From Gymnorhina tibicen (Eukaryota > Chordata > Aves > Passeriformes > Artamidae), in NCBI GenBank assembly GCA_013399875.1, contig VXAZ01003889.1, forward strand, positions 244,817 through 308,816: a stretch of DNA of 64,000 nucleotides. Direction: 5' to 3'. Made by a program: the position numbers and the translations under genes. Of the stretch, positions 1-13,000 are shown one piece after another (the first letter of the stretch is position 1; every line of letters begins with the position of its first letter). The notes under the pieces were generated by a model that worked only from the letters and a program-made list of their open reading frames with translations, made no database searches and was not told the DNA's origin.

Positions 1-1087
1 TTCGCCAGCAGCACGTTCAGGCACCCTGAGAGTTCAAGTGACTTTGCAAAGGAAGAATCCAGTCTAAGCCGCTTTGGCATCCTGCTGGAATTGGATTCCC
101 TGTTCCTTTCTGAGGCTGGACTATCTTGGGGATAGATAGCTCAAAGGCCGTATCAAGGTACCTCCCTCATACTCAAGCTGAATAAAACTTGCCAACAACC
201 TTACATAATAGTCCTTTCAGCTGTGTGCCCTTCCAAAGAGGATCGAGTTTCCTCCTTGCCGAATTTGACCCCTGCTCCCGTCCAAGTCATCCAGCTAATT
301 CTGCAGTCCCAGAGCAGTCTGGCAGCCCTGTCCTCTTTCTGCAACATGTCTGAACCAGCAGGAAAAATACAAGTATGTGGTGAGCAAGTTACAATCTGGA
401 GAACTGAAGCTATTCCCACTGCTGGAAAACCCCCTTCTCCAAAGCAAATAGACTTGAGGACAAATTTCACTGCTCCCTGAGAAGTGCCAAGACTTTTGGT
501 GCACAGGGGTCCCAGATATTCTGGCCAAATACATCCCAGAGCACAAGCATTACTGGAAAACAGGCAAAAACTGGGCTAGATTTTGTGATTTATGAGAGGG
601 GAACAGTGTTAGAATCAAGCACTACACAGGACTCTACTGCAGCACAGAAGAGAATCACAGAGTGATTTGCATTGGAAGGAAACTTAAAAATCATCCAATT
701 CCAATTCCCTCCCATGGGCAGGGACACTTTCCACTAGACCAGGCTGCTCCAAGCCCCATCCAGCCTGGCTTTGAACACTTCGAGGGATGAGGCAGCCACC
801 ACTTGTTAGGACAGCCTGTGCCAGTGTCTCCAGAAGCTGGAGAGATGAACAAGGACTGCAGTTTGCCTCCAGAAATCTGATAAGACCACTAGAAACAAAA
901 GCTTCTGGCAATCACTTGCCACCACTGGTGATACATTTCAGATTTTCTAACCACAGCTGCAACAAGCAGTAGTATGGCCATGGTAACTGAGCCCTGTCCT
1001 GCTTACAGTTCAGTGTCACAGATAATCTAGTGCCAGCACAACAAGACAGTAAAGCAGTTAAATCCCAGAGTATAGAGTTCAACTTAC
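1..1087. other. DGAT2 intron 4 (partial)
   Basis: Non-coding. It contains one truncated CR1 fragment at 651-835. No sequence here encodes the expected next exon (LVKT...HPHG), so that exon must lie beyond the left edge. Confidence 0.8.
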
Positions 1088-4000
1088 TCTTATTGGAAAA
1101 TAATCCCTGAAGTACCTCCATATAGCCCAGTTTCTCACCCACTGGGATCTTCTTCCCCCTGTTGAGAAAAATGGATCATGTTTTTAAAGCTCTTCCACAT
1201 GGTTGTCCATCAAAAAGCCAAAAGGACTCCAGCATTTGCTGTCTCACCAGAGGAATCAACACTTTCATTCCTCCAAGTGGGACACCTGCATCATTCACTG
1301 AAATCAGTGCACACTCTGAATACAAAGTACTTCAAGCAAATTAAGGCCTGACTGCAAATTCACGATAGACAACTCTACAATTCAAACTAGAAACACTCAG
1401 ATTCAACATTTGGGAAAGGCCAAAATCCTAGATGATTTCAGTCATCTTGAAGCAATGGAGAACTGTGCTAATCTGGCTATAATAGTAGTTGCCAAAGCTT
1501 GTCACCACTGCTGGTTCCCAGAGCTGGCTTCTACAGGGTTTTTTTTCCTGAAATAAAGTCTTCTGCTTAATTTGCAGCAACACTGACTCCATAGATGAGC
1601 CACATCTTAATAATCACATCATAATCCAAACCTTGCAAGAGCTGGAGAGGACAGCAAGGTCTTGAATATTAAATTTCCGAACTACAGAAAGAACTTGTGC
1701 CTTATGTTAGTAAAAGCCAGCAATGGCATGATATTAGTGAATGTTAATTTTGTATTGCCCCCAGCATCAATAAAACCTGCAGTCACTGCTTCTGCCAAGG
1801 GCTGACATTTAAATGCTTCACTGAATAATGCTTTTGGTCAGTGATTTAGCCAAGTCCCACTAAGAAGGGAAGTCACCCATTACAAGGAAGTGCTTCTTTG
1901 TCCAAATATGGAGATAGGGACACTAACAGCAATGATCTGTTCTGCAATATTTACCTTTCTTTGGTGTATTCCAGTCAAATACCAGCCAGGCTAAATATAG
2001 AGCAGCAATTGCCCAGCAATCTGTGCACAGTATGTACATGAGGATTAAAGTGCAAGCAATACCTGGAGAGGTGCAAGAAAGAAGACAAGGTTGCATCAGG
2101 TTTTGGTCTCCATTTACACCCCTTGCCTTCTGACTCTTCTATACTGAAGTCTTGGTCTCAGTCTGATGCCATTAATCCTCAATCAAATTGGATTTGGCTA
2201 AAAACCCCTTATGTAGGGCTGAGGCAGCTTCCTCTAGAGCTCTGGAAAACCTCAACCTCCCCTTAATGGTGCCTCCAAGCATCTCTTATACCTCCAGGTA
2301 GGGCAGCTGCTTCACCAGACTTGATGAACACCGAGATTTCTTTGTGGCTCACATCAAGAGGTTTTTTCCTCACAGCTACACACATCTTCCACAGGTTACA
2401 CCAGCTCTACATCAGCCATCCCACCAGGGTGCCAAGGATCCCAACCACAAATGACATTGCCATTTTAGTACAAACTGAATTGGGAAGGTACAGAGAGACA
2501 GATGCTGAGTGTAGTCATTCTCCAGTTTAATTATCAACAATCCAATGGAGCAGAGAAGCCTGAGGTTTCACATAATCCAAGTACCCAGGGACAAACAGGC
2601 TTTACTCTTTTACTGGTCTAACACAACCACTTCTTGCCCATCTCTGGTACCTCCTGGAAGGAGACAACCCAAGAGGAAGGCATTCCTGTTGCAATCACTT
2701 GCATCAGTTACCAGCTGCTTCTAAGAAAACTCTGTGGATATCCCCATGAACGAGCCAGGTAAGACATTTCCAATTGTTTCAGCCTCATTTGCACGGTAGA
2801 CACAGACACGAGCTAAACATCAGTCAGTCTTTCCATAGCTCTTATGAGCTTCTAGAGCCAGGAAAAGTAATTTATTGTTGAAAATATCAATGCAACGATT
2901 TACAATATCCACGCATCCCAGGAACTACCCTGCTGCAGTACGCATCCAGTAATTAACACTTATGTAAAAGTTAACATTTCTACACTAAAATTCTTCCAGA
3001 ATTACAGCCCAAACCCTTTGCTTTAGGCCAAAAGCTGTTACCCATGATAAGGAAAGTGAGAACCCATTGCAGCACAGAGATGATTTGGAGTTGTTTCTCT
3101 GCTTTGGATTTCAATAGCCAGAACAAATCCTGCAGAGCAGAAAGAATGTTCGATCCTGTGCCTAAGGAAAGAAAAAGAAAAGAAATATAGTTACATTTGC
3201 ACACTGAGCAAAGGTAACAATACTTTTCCTTTCAAATAGAATCATAGAAGGAGGGATCATCTAGTTCAACTTATTTTATAAAAGGTTTTAGATAAACGTG
3301 CAGGTTGCTTTTAGAGCAAGGCTTGCTAAAAGCTAATATTTTCCATGGAGTTTGAGCATCCTGGAAGAGGAAGGATTGCCATCTGCCAACATCCAGCTTT
3401 TTTCAGAATACTGGAAGAGATTAATGGGTAACCACCAGTTCCCACCTGAACAAGCCTCTGTTCACATAAAAATGCAGAGGACGTTAACACATGTTCCTAA
3501 CACATACCCTCAACTCAAACTGCCAGTTCCTCGAAGTGGTGTCTGGTAAGAGGGAACCCCATGAGCTCATAGTAAGATAAAGATCAGCTGCCTCAAACCA
3601 CATGAAAGCGGACACCAGGCTGTGGTCTGAGCTGTTCTCATCCACCCTTCACAAGGCCTGTTGCACAACTCCCAGTGCTGTTCAAAGAAAGTTCTGTGCT
3701 CCAGCCTTACTCAGCACAGTCCAAGGGCTGGTTGAGCAACATCTCAACATACAACCCTGAGGATCCACAGCTCTATGAGTAAAAAAACTACCAGCATTCC
3801 TAAAGCAGTATATAAGAAGGAAGGATCTTAAAGCCACTCTTTTAGAAGCTTAAGATAGTCAACTGAGGAGAAAACCAAAAGTGGTTAAAACACTAAAGTG
3901 AAAGACTTGCTTTCTATATGAGGAACCACCCACTGCAGCTTTTGGCAATATACTCAACAACTTCCAGAAAGAAGCACCTGCAAGTGGGTTTTCCTTCGCT

Positions 4001-7000
4001 TTTCTTCATTACTTTATTTACAAGCACCATAATAACTGGCCAAAATACAAATCAAGTATATTTACATATTTCCTTTTGTGTTTAAGGATCAGCCTTTTAT
4101 TAGAAGGACTATGAAAGAAGCTATTACACTGATAGGTTCAGTCCTTGCTGACAAGATATGACCCTGCTAGTGGTAATACCATAGCAAGCGTTCACACTCA
4201 GTCAAATGAAAGTGATGAAAAATAGCTTCTCTAGGTATAAGCAGGCACTAGGATTTTTGGTAGTTTCTACAATGACACTATCACTGACACATCCTTTAAA
4301 TACGTAAAGCATCTGTTTCATAGGAATGAGAGTCAATTTAGATTAGATAGGGAAGAAGATTTTTACTATGAGGGTGGTGAAACACAGATGCCTCATCCCT
4401 GCAACATTAAGGGGGGAGCCACACCAAAGGCTGCAGTCTAAATCTAGAGCCAGACCACCCAGTTCAGACCCTTGGTTCTGCTTAGTCCATGTTACATGGA
4501 CAATCCCAGCAGTGGGTTGGGCATTAATTACTCTAAGCAGACCAAGTTTTAGGCTGGGATAGATCATACTACTACAACTGCCAGTAAACTGAAACCTACA
4601 GCACTAATCTAGGTTGAAGCAGCAGCTAGAGCTGGAGGCAGTTCTTTACAAGATAATATAGTGCAGTACTAAGAATGAATCCAGCAAGTAGTTCTCCTGT
4701 TTCTGAGGTGAGACAGGAGAATATGTTGAGTTAAACTGTCACCATGCATTGATTTGCCACACTAGAGTATCTAAGCAGTGAGATTCAGAAATCCTATGCT
4801 GTAAAATCTAGCAGTAAATCCCCAAATTTGGGGTGAGGGATAAACTCCATCCCATTTTTTAAAAATCCAGTTGCCTGTTCAAGGGTAAAAGAAATCTTTG
4901 GGTTTGGAATGGTTTATATTCAAAGAGACCTTTACAGCTCATCTCAATCCAATGCCCTGTGCCATGGGCAGGAATACATTCCACTAGACCAGGTTGCTAA
5001 ATTCTTGCCGAGGGGCCACAGCTCCAGGAACTTGCTATCCCAAAAACCTTACAAAATTGCACATGGACAGACTTGATGTAGACTGAGGATTACGAGATAC
5101 AAGTTTAAAGAAAGCTTTTAGCAATAGTGGTGTCACTAGCCATATGTCTATGTCTTCAAAAGAAGCCAAAAGTCTTAGAGATTATTTGTGACTCACAATA
5201 AAAGCCCAGCCCCATGTAATTTTTTTCTTCCAGCACCTGCATTTACACTACCAAACGTCTTTAGCTTCATAAACCCAACACTCCAGCCTTGGATCAGCTA
5301 AATCCCCATCTCTTCCCAAAGAGAACAACTGTTTATCCCTCCAGATGATTTGTACTTCAGCATTTTCTAGATGCTTGACCAAATTGTAGGCATTGCCAGC
5401 GCTGTAAATAGACCAGTGTTGGGTAGCACAAGCCAACCTGTCAACTTGCTTTTCAAACAACATGAATCTCACATTCAATGCCTGCAGACAGAGGGAAGGT
5501 AGTGGTTTGGCAGACAGCTCTAAGCACCGGCCCTTGGACAAGTGGTGTCCTGGGTCAGTTATTTGCTGAAAGCAAAGATATCCTTCAAAGAGAACAAGAT
5601 TCTCCACACCAGAAAAGTCAGTAGTTACCATGGGCTGAATATTAACACTTAATTCCCAGTTAAGAAATTAAAAGACACCCAATAGCAGAGGAAAGGACTG
5701 TGCGAATGGTCAGTCACCTGGCAAGTTCATCAGGTCTACCTTGGCACCAAACCTGCAGACTCCAGATGAACCCATTTCATCAACCAGGCATTTACAGATT
5801 TTAGTGCCAAAACAACCCTTTCCAGACAGTCCTGAGCTTGCTGTTCATCATGTCAGACCTGACACTGTGTATTCAACCTCCCATGCAAGCCTTGCCTCCT
5901 TTCACCTTCAGTGGTCAGGAGGCATTTTTGGAAAGACCCTCCATGCTCTGGAGAACCAGGCCAGTTACTAGTGACACAGAGCAGAAGAGCTTTGACAAGT
6001 CAGCAGAAATGGGGGATGAAAGTGGGGACTGGCACTCAGCCACAGAAGAATAACCCAACACTGACACATGGGTTCAGTCGATTAGAGAAAATACTTCTTA
6101 AGGGCTCACCTGTGGGCCCACACCAAGCACCCTTCACATATTAAAAACCCAAGGCATTTTCTCTAACTTTCTGGAAACAGATTATCCTAATAACCCAGTT
6201 TAAAAGGGCCCAGTAGACATAATTACAATTAACTCTGAGGCATGAGGACACTGCCTATGCCAGCATTTTGTATCTATTTCTATCAGTCTTTTCCCAAGGA
6301 AATATTCTGGACTCTGAAGAAACCCAAACCTCCATCTTTACTGCTGAAGACAGTAGCTTGTCCTGTGCTGTCCATGCAGCACAGTCCCTGGAGCATTTTC
6401 CGGAGTACCTGTTCCAGGCTGGAAAGCCTGACTGGGGAGCCTTAACTAGATGATCATTAACATCCCTTTTAACCCAAGCCATTCCAGGACTGCTGGGTTC
6501 AGCCTTGGCAAACCATGTCTATACAGGACATACTTTACCAACAGCTTTCCTGGTCTCAGATAAGATCCTGGGCATCCCAGCTCACACTGCAGCCCATTCC
6601 CTGGAGTACTGATGGGATACTCCCTGCACTAAGCCATGCACGGCTCTCAAGGATGTTTCTTGTCATGATGGACAGAGTAGCAACTTCTCTAGGAGACCTC
6701 CCTGCTGCTCAGAGATGGCAGCCATCTGCAGCCTTCCAAGCAAGCTCAGGGACATTAGCCAGCTATCCTGCAACTGATGATGGGTTCACTACACTTTTAT
6801 CATTTAATTCCATTAAACATCAAATGCAGGAGTTGCTGCCAAAGAGATCCTGGAGTCAGCAAATGGTTTGACCAAGCATTTGACTCCTGCAATACAGACT
6901 CAGCATCTGGTGCTCTTTCAGCACAGTTTATTTCAGATAAATTGCACAAACAACATGTATACAGGCAGGGAAGCAGAATCAAAGATCCCAAGAGTGGAAG

Positions 7001-10000
7001 TAAACAGGACTTCACACCTGGGCACCAGAAAAACACAACTGACAGGACTTAATTCAGTCAGCAGAAGAAATTACTGAGAGGAAGTACAAGTGTTACATAC
7101 AGTTAAAAATACACTGAAACTTCGTTAAAGCCAAGCTTCATCTGCCACCTTTTCCAGACAATTAGCATGTTAATTCTCAGCCAAGAATTAAACTGCTTCA
7201 CGCAGCTTATTTAGAGGAAAACCGTATTAGATCCATCAAAGCATAAGCTGCAAATGGACATTTTGAGCTACATATTTGGCAGAGAAGCTGAAATTGGAGG
7301 CATAACAAAGCTAGATAAGATAAGCAGACCAATACTAGAATATTCAGGAGGACTCAGCCTCCCATGGAAGAGCAGGAGTCCACATAGCAGGCTGCTACAC
7401 CTGTAAAACCCCTTGAGCAACACAAGTTCTTCTGTGTCTTGGGTTTAATTGGGTGCCCAAAGCAAAAACATATTCACTATACAGTAAAAAAAATTTAAGA
7501 AAATAATGAGTGAGCAGAGTATAGTTATACTGCCCTGTACACAGCTTTAGAACAGTTTGCTCCTGTCCCAAGAAGCTACTCAATAATCCCATATTATCTG
7601 CAGTACACTGTGTCTACAAGTAGAGATCAACAACGTTGTTAACAGGGACATGCAAATAAAAATTTATATCAGCTCCTTTAGAAAGGAGCTGGGATTCTCC
7701 AGACCCAGTAAACAAATCTGTCATGACATTTCTCATGTTAGTTCTGCATTTGCTCACAGTACTAAACTCCACCCTCAGTCTCCACACTCACAGCTGTATG
7801 TAGGTTAAAGTGATGTAACCACAAGACCCAGCTGCCCCAGACCATCCAACAAGCTTAGATTTAGGTTAGCAAGACTGAACGGGTCTGGACAAGAGAAAAT
7901 GACCCATCCTACTACAGCTCATCAGTGTGTCCAGAGCACATGGGAGCTCTGAAAGAAGGGTTTCATGTGGGCAAGCCCAGACCTCCACCTCCCAAGCAAC
8001 TGTCAAGAGAAAACACCTCACTGCAGCTAGCAGTGATCCTGTTCTCCCAAAACAGGAGCTCCCAGGCTGCTCACCCCAGAGCAGAATTGAGGTCTGGTAA
8101 ACCTCACATGCAATGTAAGACTAGCTCCAAGGTAAAGCTAAGCAAAATCATCTTCTCATCCCAAACTTCTGACAGATGAAGCAACATAAGAAAAGACACT
8201 TCAGCAGAGGACAGCCTTTCAATATTCCAGCCACACCGGCATCTTTCCTCAGGAGAGAGGGATGAGACAGACCTCATTGCTGCTCTGCCAAACACAAGGA
8301 GGAGACCTCCTGGGCATCCTATGGCCAAAGTGGGGCAGGTCAAGATCAGGAGACCACAACCCCTCCTACCCAACCAGGTGTCTCAGAGCATCATCCAACC
8401 CCAGGCACTGGTCCAAGATCTGCTCTGATTCTTGCAACATTGGGTTGATACCCAAGGACATTCCTCTGCATATATACAGGGATGGATATGGAGGTAGATG
8501 TCTGCACCCCTTTTTTTTTTGCTTGTTTTTAAATAGGATCAGACTTAATTCAGGCAAATTCACAAGCACCAGGACAAAACCAGATGCCAGGAAAGCCATC
8601 AAACTAAAGGACAGTATGAGCCATTCACATGCTCACCCCAAAAAGTCAGCTCTTTGTACAAGCATGATACTTGGAAAAAAAATATTCAGGGAAATAGGAA
8701 AAAAAAAAAAAAGAATTCTGTGGGTTTGTTCTACACATCCTCTGGAGGCAGAAGTTGTCCAACATGATCAAGCAGTACATGAGGTCCCATGAATGAACCT
8801 CTACACCACCTCTGCCAGTTTTGATCTGCAGGGTCCCACATCGCTATCCCCAAAACCCAGCCCAAGTCAGAGTTCCTCTGAGAGGCACCTGGACTCAGCT
8901 TTAAAGCCAGTCCTGTGCTTTCCTGCCCAGGCAGGCTACAGCACTGGCAAGGGGTTGGTGGATGTTGCAGTCACCATGGCAACATCCCCTGTCTCCCCAG
9001 GCAGAAACACACAAAGAATTAAGTTAAAAAGCACAAATATCACTGCAGGATCCCCACGAGGTGCCTCAGAGGAAAACTGACCTGAGGAGAGTTAAGACAG
9101 CTTTCCATTGCTAATCAGGATTATCTAGAGATGAGGCCAATCACTGTCCCTAAACCACACTCCATTTTGAATTATGCATGTGTCCTAGATCTATCATTAA
9201 CATGCCAGTGCCAGCAAAGTAGCCGCTGAGGTCTCAGGTCAACCCTACATATTTTATAGGTTTCCTGAATTATTTATTCTCTGCACTTAGTTTGCAGTTA
9301 ACTCTCAATTTAACAGTTCAGATGCTGCTAATTCAAATGACCTCTCTCAGCTGAAAACATAACTTGTTCTCTGTTAGTTGTGGAAGCAAGCAAAGATATT
9401 TTAAGAAACAGATCTGAATACAGGAAATACATGCACATCTTCTCCCCAGTCGGTTCACAACTGATCCTTCAGACCAATCTCTAAGATCCTTCTGGCTGAT
9501 ATAAGCACCAGCAGCTCTAGACACAGGACTGGGCAGGACAGTGCAAAAGCAAGATCTCAGGGGTTAATTCACCAGGTTCATGTCCTTTCAGCTCTGCTAA
9601 TGATTTGCTTAATCAATAAGCCATTTCACAGGTCTCTTCATCCCAGGAGGTAGTAGCAGTTTGGTTTTTGAGGGCAAAAAGCCTTTCACAACACAGAGCA
9701 ATCACTCAAGGACTGTCCACAAATCACAGGGTAAATCTTTGTCCAAGTGCATTTTCACGCAAAGCCCCCACTGTTTGCAAATCCTGACCTTTCCCTAGAC
9801 AAGCACCCTTGCAGAAGGGATACAAAATTCTATCCAGCAAAACNTGTAAAACCCCTTGAGCAACACAAGTTCTTCTGTGTCTTGGGTTTAATTGGGTGCC
9901 CAAAGCAAAAACATATTCACTATACAGTAAAAAAAATTTAAGAAAATAATGAGTGAGCAGAGTATAGTTATACTGCCCTGTACACAGCTTTAGAACAGTT

Positions 10001-13000
10001 TGCTCCTGTCCCAAGAAGCTACTCAATAATCCCATATTATCTGCAGTACACTGTGTCTACAAGTAGAGATCAACAACGTTGTTAACAGGGACATGCAAAT
10101 AAAAATTTATATCAGCTCCTTTAGAAAGGAGCTGGGATTCTCCAGACCCAGTAAACAAATCTGTCATGACATTTCTCATGTTAGTTCTGCATTTGCTCAC
10201 AGTACTAAACTCCGCCCTCAGTCTCCACACTCACAGCTGTATGTAGGTTAAAGTGATGTAACCACAAGACCCAGCTGCCCCAGACCATCCAACAAGCTTA
10301 GATTTAGGTTAGCAAGACTGAACGGGTCTGGACAAGAGAAAATGACCCATCCTACTACAGCTCATCAGTGTGTCCAGAGCACATGGGAGCTCTGAAAGAA
10401 GGGTTTCATGTGGGCAAGCCCAGACCTCCACCTCCCAAGCAACTGTCAAGAGAAAACACCTCACTGCAGCTAGCAGTGATCCTGTTCTCCCAAAACAGGA
10501 GCTCCCAGGCTGCTCACCCCAGAGCAGAATTGAGGTCTGGTAAACCTCACATGCAATGTAAGACTAGCTCCAAGGTAAAGCTAAGCAAAATCATCTTCTC
10601 ATCCCAAACTTCTGACAGATGAAGCAACATAAGAAAAGACACTTCAGCAGAGGACAGCCTTTCAATATTCCAGCCACACCGGCATCTTTCCTCAGGAGAG
10701 AGGGATGAGACAGACCTCATTGCTGCTCTGCCAAACACAAGGAGGAGACCTCCTGGGCATCCTATGGCCAAAGTGGGGCAGGTCAAGATCAGGAGACCAC
10801 AACCCCTCCTACCCAACCAGGTGTCTCAGAGCATCATCCAACCCCAGGCACTGGTCCAAGATCTGCTCTGATTCTTGCAACATTGGGTTGATACCCAAGG
10901 ACATTCCTCTGCATATATACAGGGATGGATATGGAAGTAGATGTCTGCACCCCTTTTTTTTTTGCTTGTTTTTAAATAGGATCAGACTTAATTCAGGCAA
11001 ATTCACAAGCACCAGGACAAAACCAGATGCCAGGAAAGCCATCAAACTAAAGGACAGTATGAGCCATTCACATGCTCACCCCAAAAAGTCAGCTCTTTGT
11101 ACAAGCATGATACTTGGAAAAAAAATATTCAGGGAAATAGGAAAAAAAAAAAAAAGAAATCTAGTGGGTTTGTTCTACACATCCTCTGGAGGCAGAAGTT
11201 GTCCAACATGATCAAGCAGTACATGAGGTCCCATGAATGAACCTCTACACCACCTCTGCCAGTTTTGATCTGCAGGGTCCCACATCGCTATCCCCAAAAC
11301 CCAGCCCAAGTCAGAGTTCCTCTGAGAGGCACCTGGACTCAGCTTTAAAGCCAGTCCTGTGCTTTCCTGCCCAGGCAGGCTACAGCACTGGCAAGGGGCT
11401 GGTGGATGTTGCAGTCACCATGGCAACATCCCCTGTCTCCCCAGGCAGAAACACACAAAGAATTAAGTTAAAAAGCACAAATATCACTGCAGGATCCCCA
11501 CGAGGTGCCTCAGAGGAAAACTGACCTGAGGAGAGTTAAGACAGCTTTCCATTGCTAATCAGGATTATCTAGAGATGAGGCCAATCACTGTCCCTAAACC
11601 ACACTCCATTTTGAATTATGCATGTGTCCTAGATCTATCATTAACATGCCAGTGCCAGCAAAGTAGCCGCTGAGGTCTCAGGTCAACCCTACATATTTTA
11701 TAGGTTTCCTGAATTATTTATTCTCTGCACTTAGTTTGCAGTTAACTCTCAATTTAACAGTTCAGATGCTGCTAATTCAAATGACCTCTCTCAGCTGAAA
11801 ACATAACTTGTTCTCTGTTAGTTGTGGAAGCAAGCAAAGATATTTTAAGAAACAGATCTGAATACAGGAAATACATGCACATCTTCTCCCCAGTCGGTTC
11901 ACAACTGATCCTTCAGACCAATCTCTAAGATCCTTCTGGCTGAGATAAGCACCAGCAGCTCTAGACACAGGACTGGGCAGGACAGTGCAAAAGCAAGATC
12001 TCAGGGGTTAATTCACCAGGTTCATGTCCTTTCAGCTCTGCTAATGATTTGCTTAATCAATAAGCCATTTCACAGGTCTCTTCATCCCAGGAGGTAGTAG
12101 CAGTTTGGTTTTTGAGGGCAAAAAGCCTTTCACAACACAGAGCAATCACTCAAGGACTGTCCACAAATCACAGGGTAAATCTTTGTCCAAGTGCATTTTC
12201 ACGCAAAGCCCCCACTGTTTGCAAATCCTGACCTTTCCCTAGACAAGCACCCTTGCAGAAGGGATACAAAATTCTATCCAGCAAAACATTTAGACTAGCT
12301 GAATTTTTTCCTGCCAGATCCTTTGAGATGCCTTTAGAACCAGGCAAGGTTGCTTGTGGTTTGGGATTTCCTATACTGTCTCTTCAAAGCCTTTAACCAA
12401 CATGTTCCAGTGTGCAGGGAAGCATTCAGTGTCTGCAGCAGCTCTGCCCACGATGGGTGTCAGACACTGACACCCATTCCACTTCTCTCAAGTCACTTAC
12501 CAGCACAGAGGGCTGTAAAAGCAAACTTGGCAGAACTGGTTACCACAAAACTCCTGCTGAGCACTGAATCTTCAGCTCCTCATTATAAAATAAAAATAGC
12601 AACGTGTTGCCTTTTTTCCCCTCTCCCGTTGATGTAGGTGTGGGGAACAGTATTATGGAACAGCTGGACTTGATAAAGAGGCCTTTTCCAAGCTAAACGT
12701 TTGTATAAAAATAAGGCTGAGACTGAACTTTATCAGCTACGCAGTGCCGATAAAACTACTACACTTCTCTTCCTACCATCACAAAAAGGGGAGGAAAAGG
12801 ACTTGCTTATACGCAAGTGCCCCACGCCCACATTTTGCCAAGGTGCAAACTCACTTAGACCAACCACAGCCGTTTCCAACAGCCCCAAGAGTGCAGCCTG
12901 AGGCTCCGAGCTCTCTGAAACACATAACCTGCGCAGAGACCTGTAATCCTCAACCCAAGAAAAGCTGCAGCTGCCTCCCCACCATTGCACATCGCTCTTC

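Noticed and set aside
1..1087. DGAT2 exon 5 (HPHG exon) within the window
   Set aside because: I scanned both strands for the HPHG codons and the LVKT-like start and found neither; only a CR1 and unique intron sequence are present.
8262..11211. Pairs of near-identical ORFs (176/168, 95/95, 89/89 codons) suggesting a duplicated gene family
   Set aside because: They are shadows of the same intronic sequence present twice because of the false duplication at 9844, and none resembles a known protein.
12701..12720. tataaaaataag as an alternative DGAT2 promoter
   Set aside because: It is on the plus strand inside intron 1, opposite to the gene, with no associated first exon; AT-rich chance is more likely.
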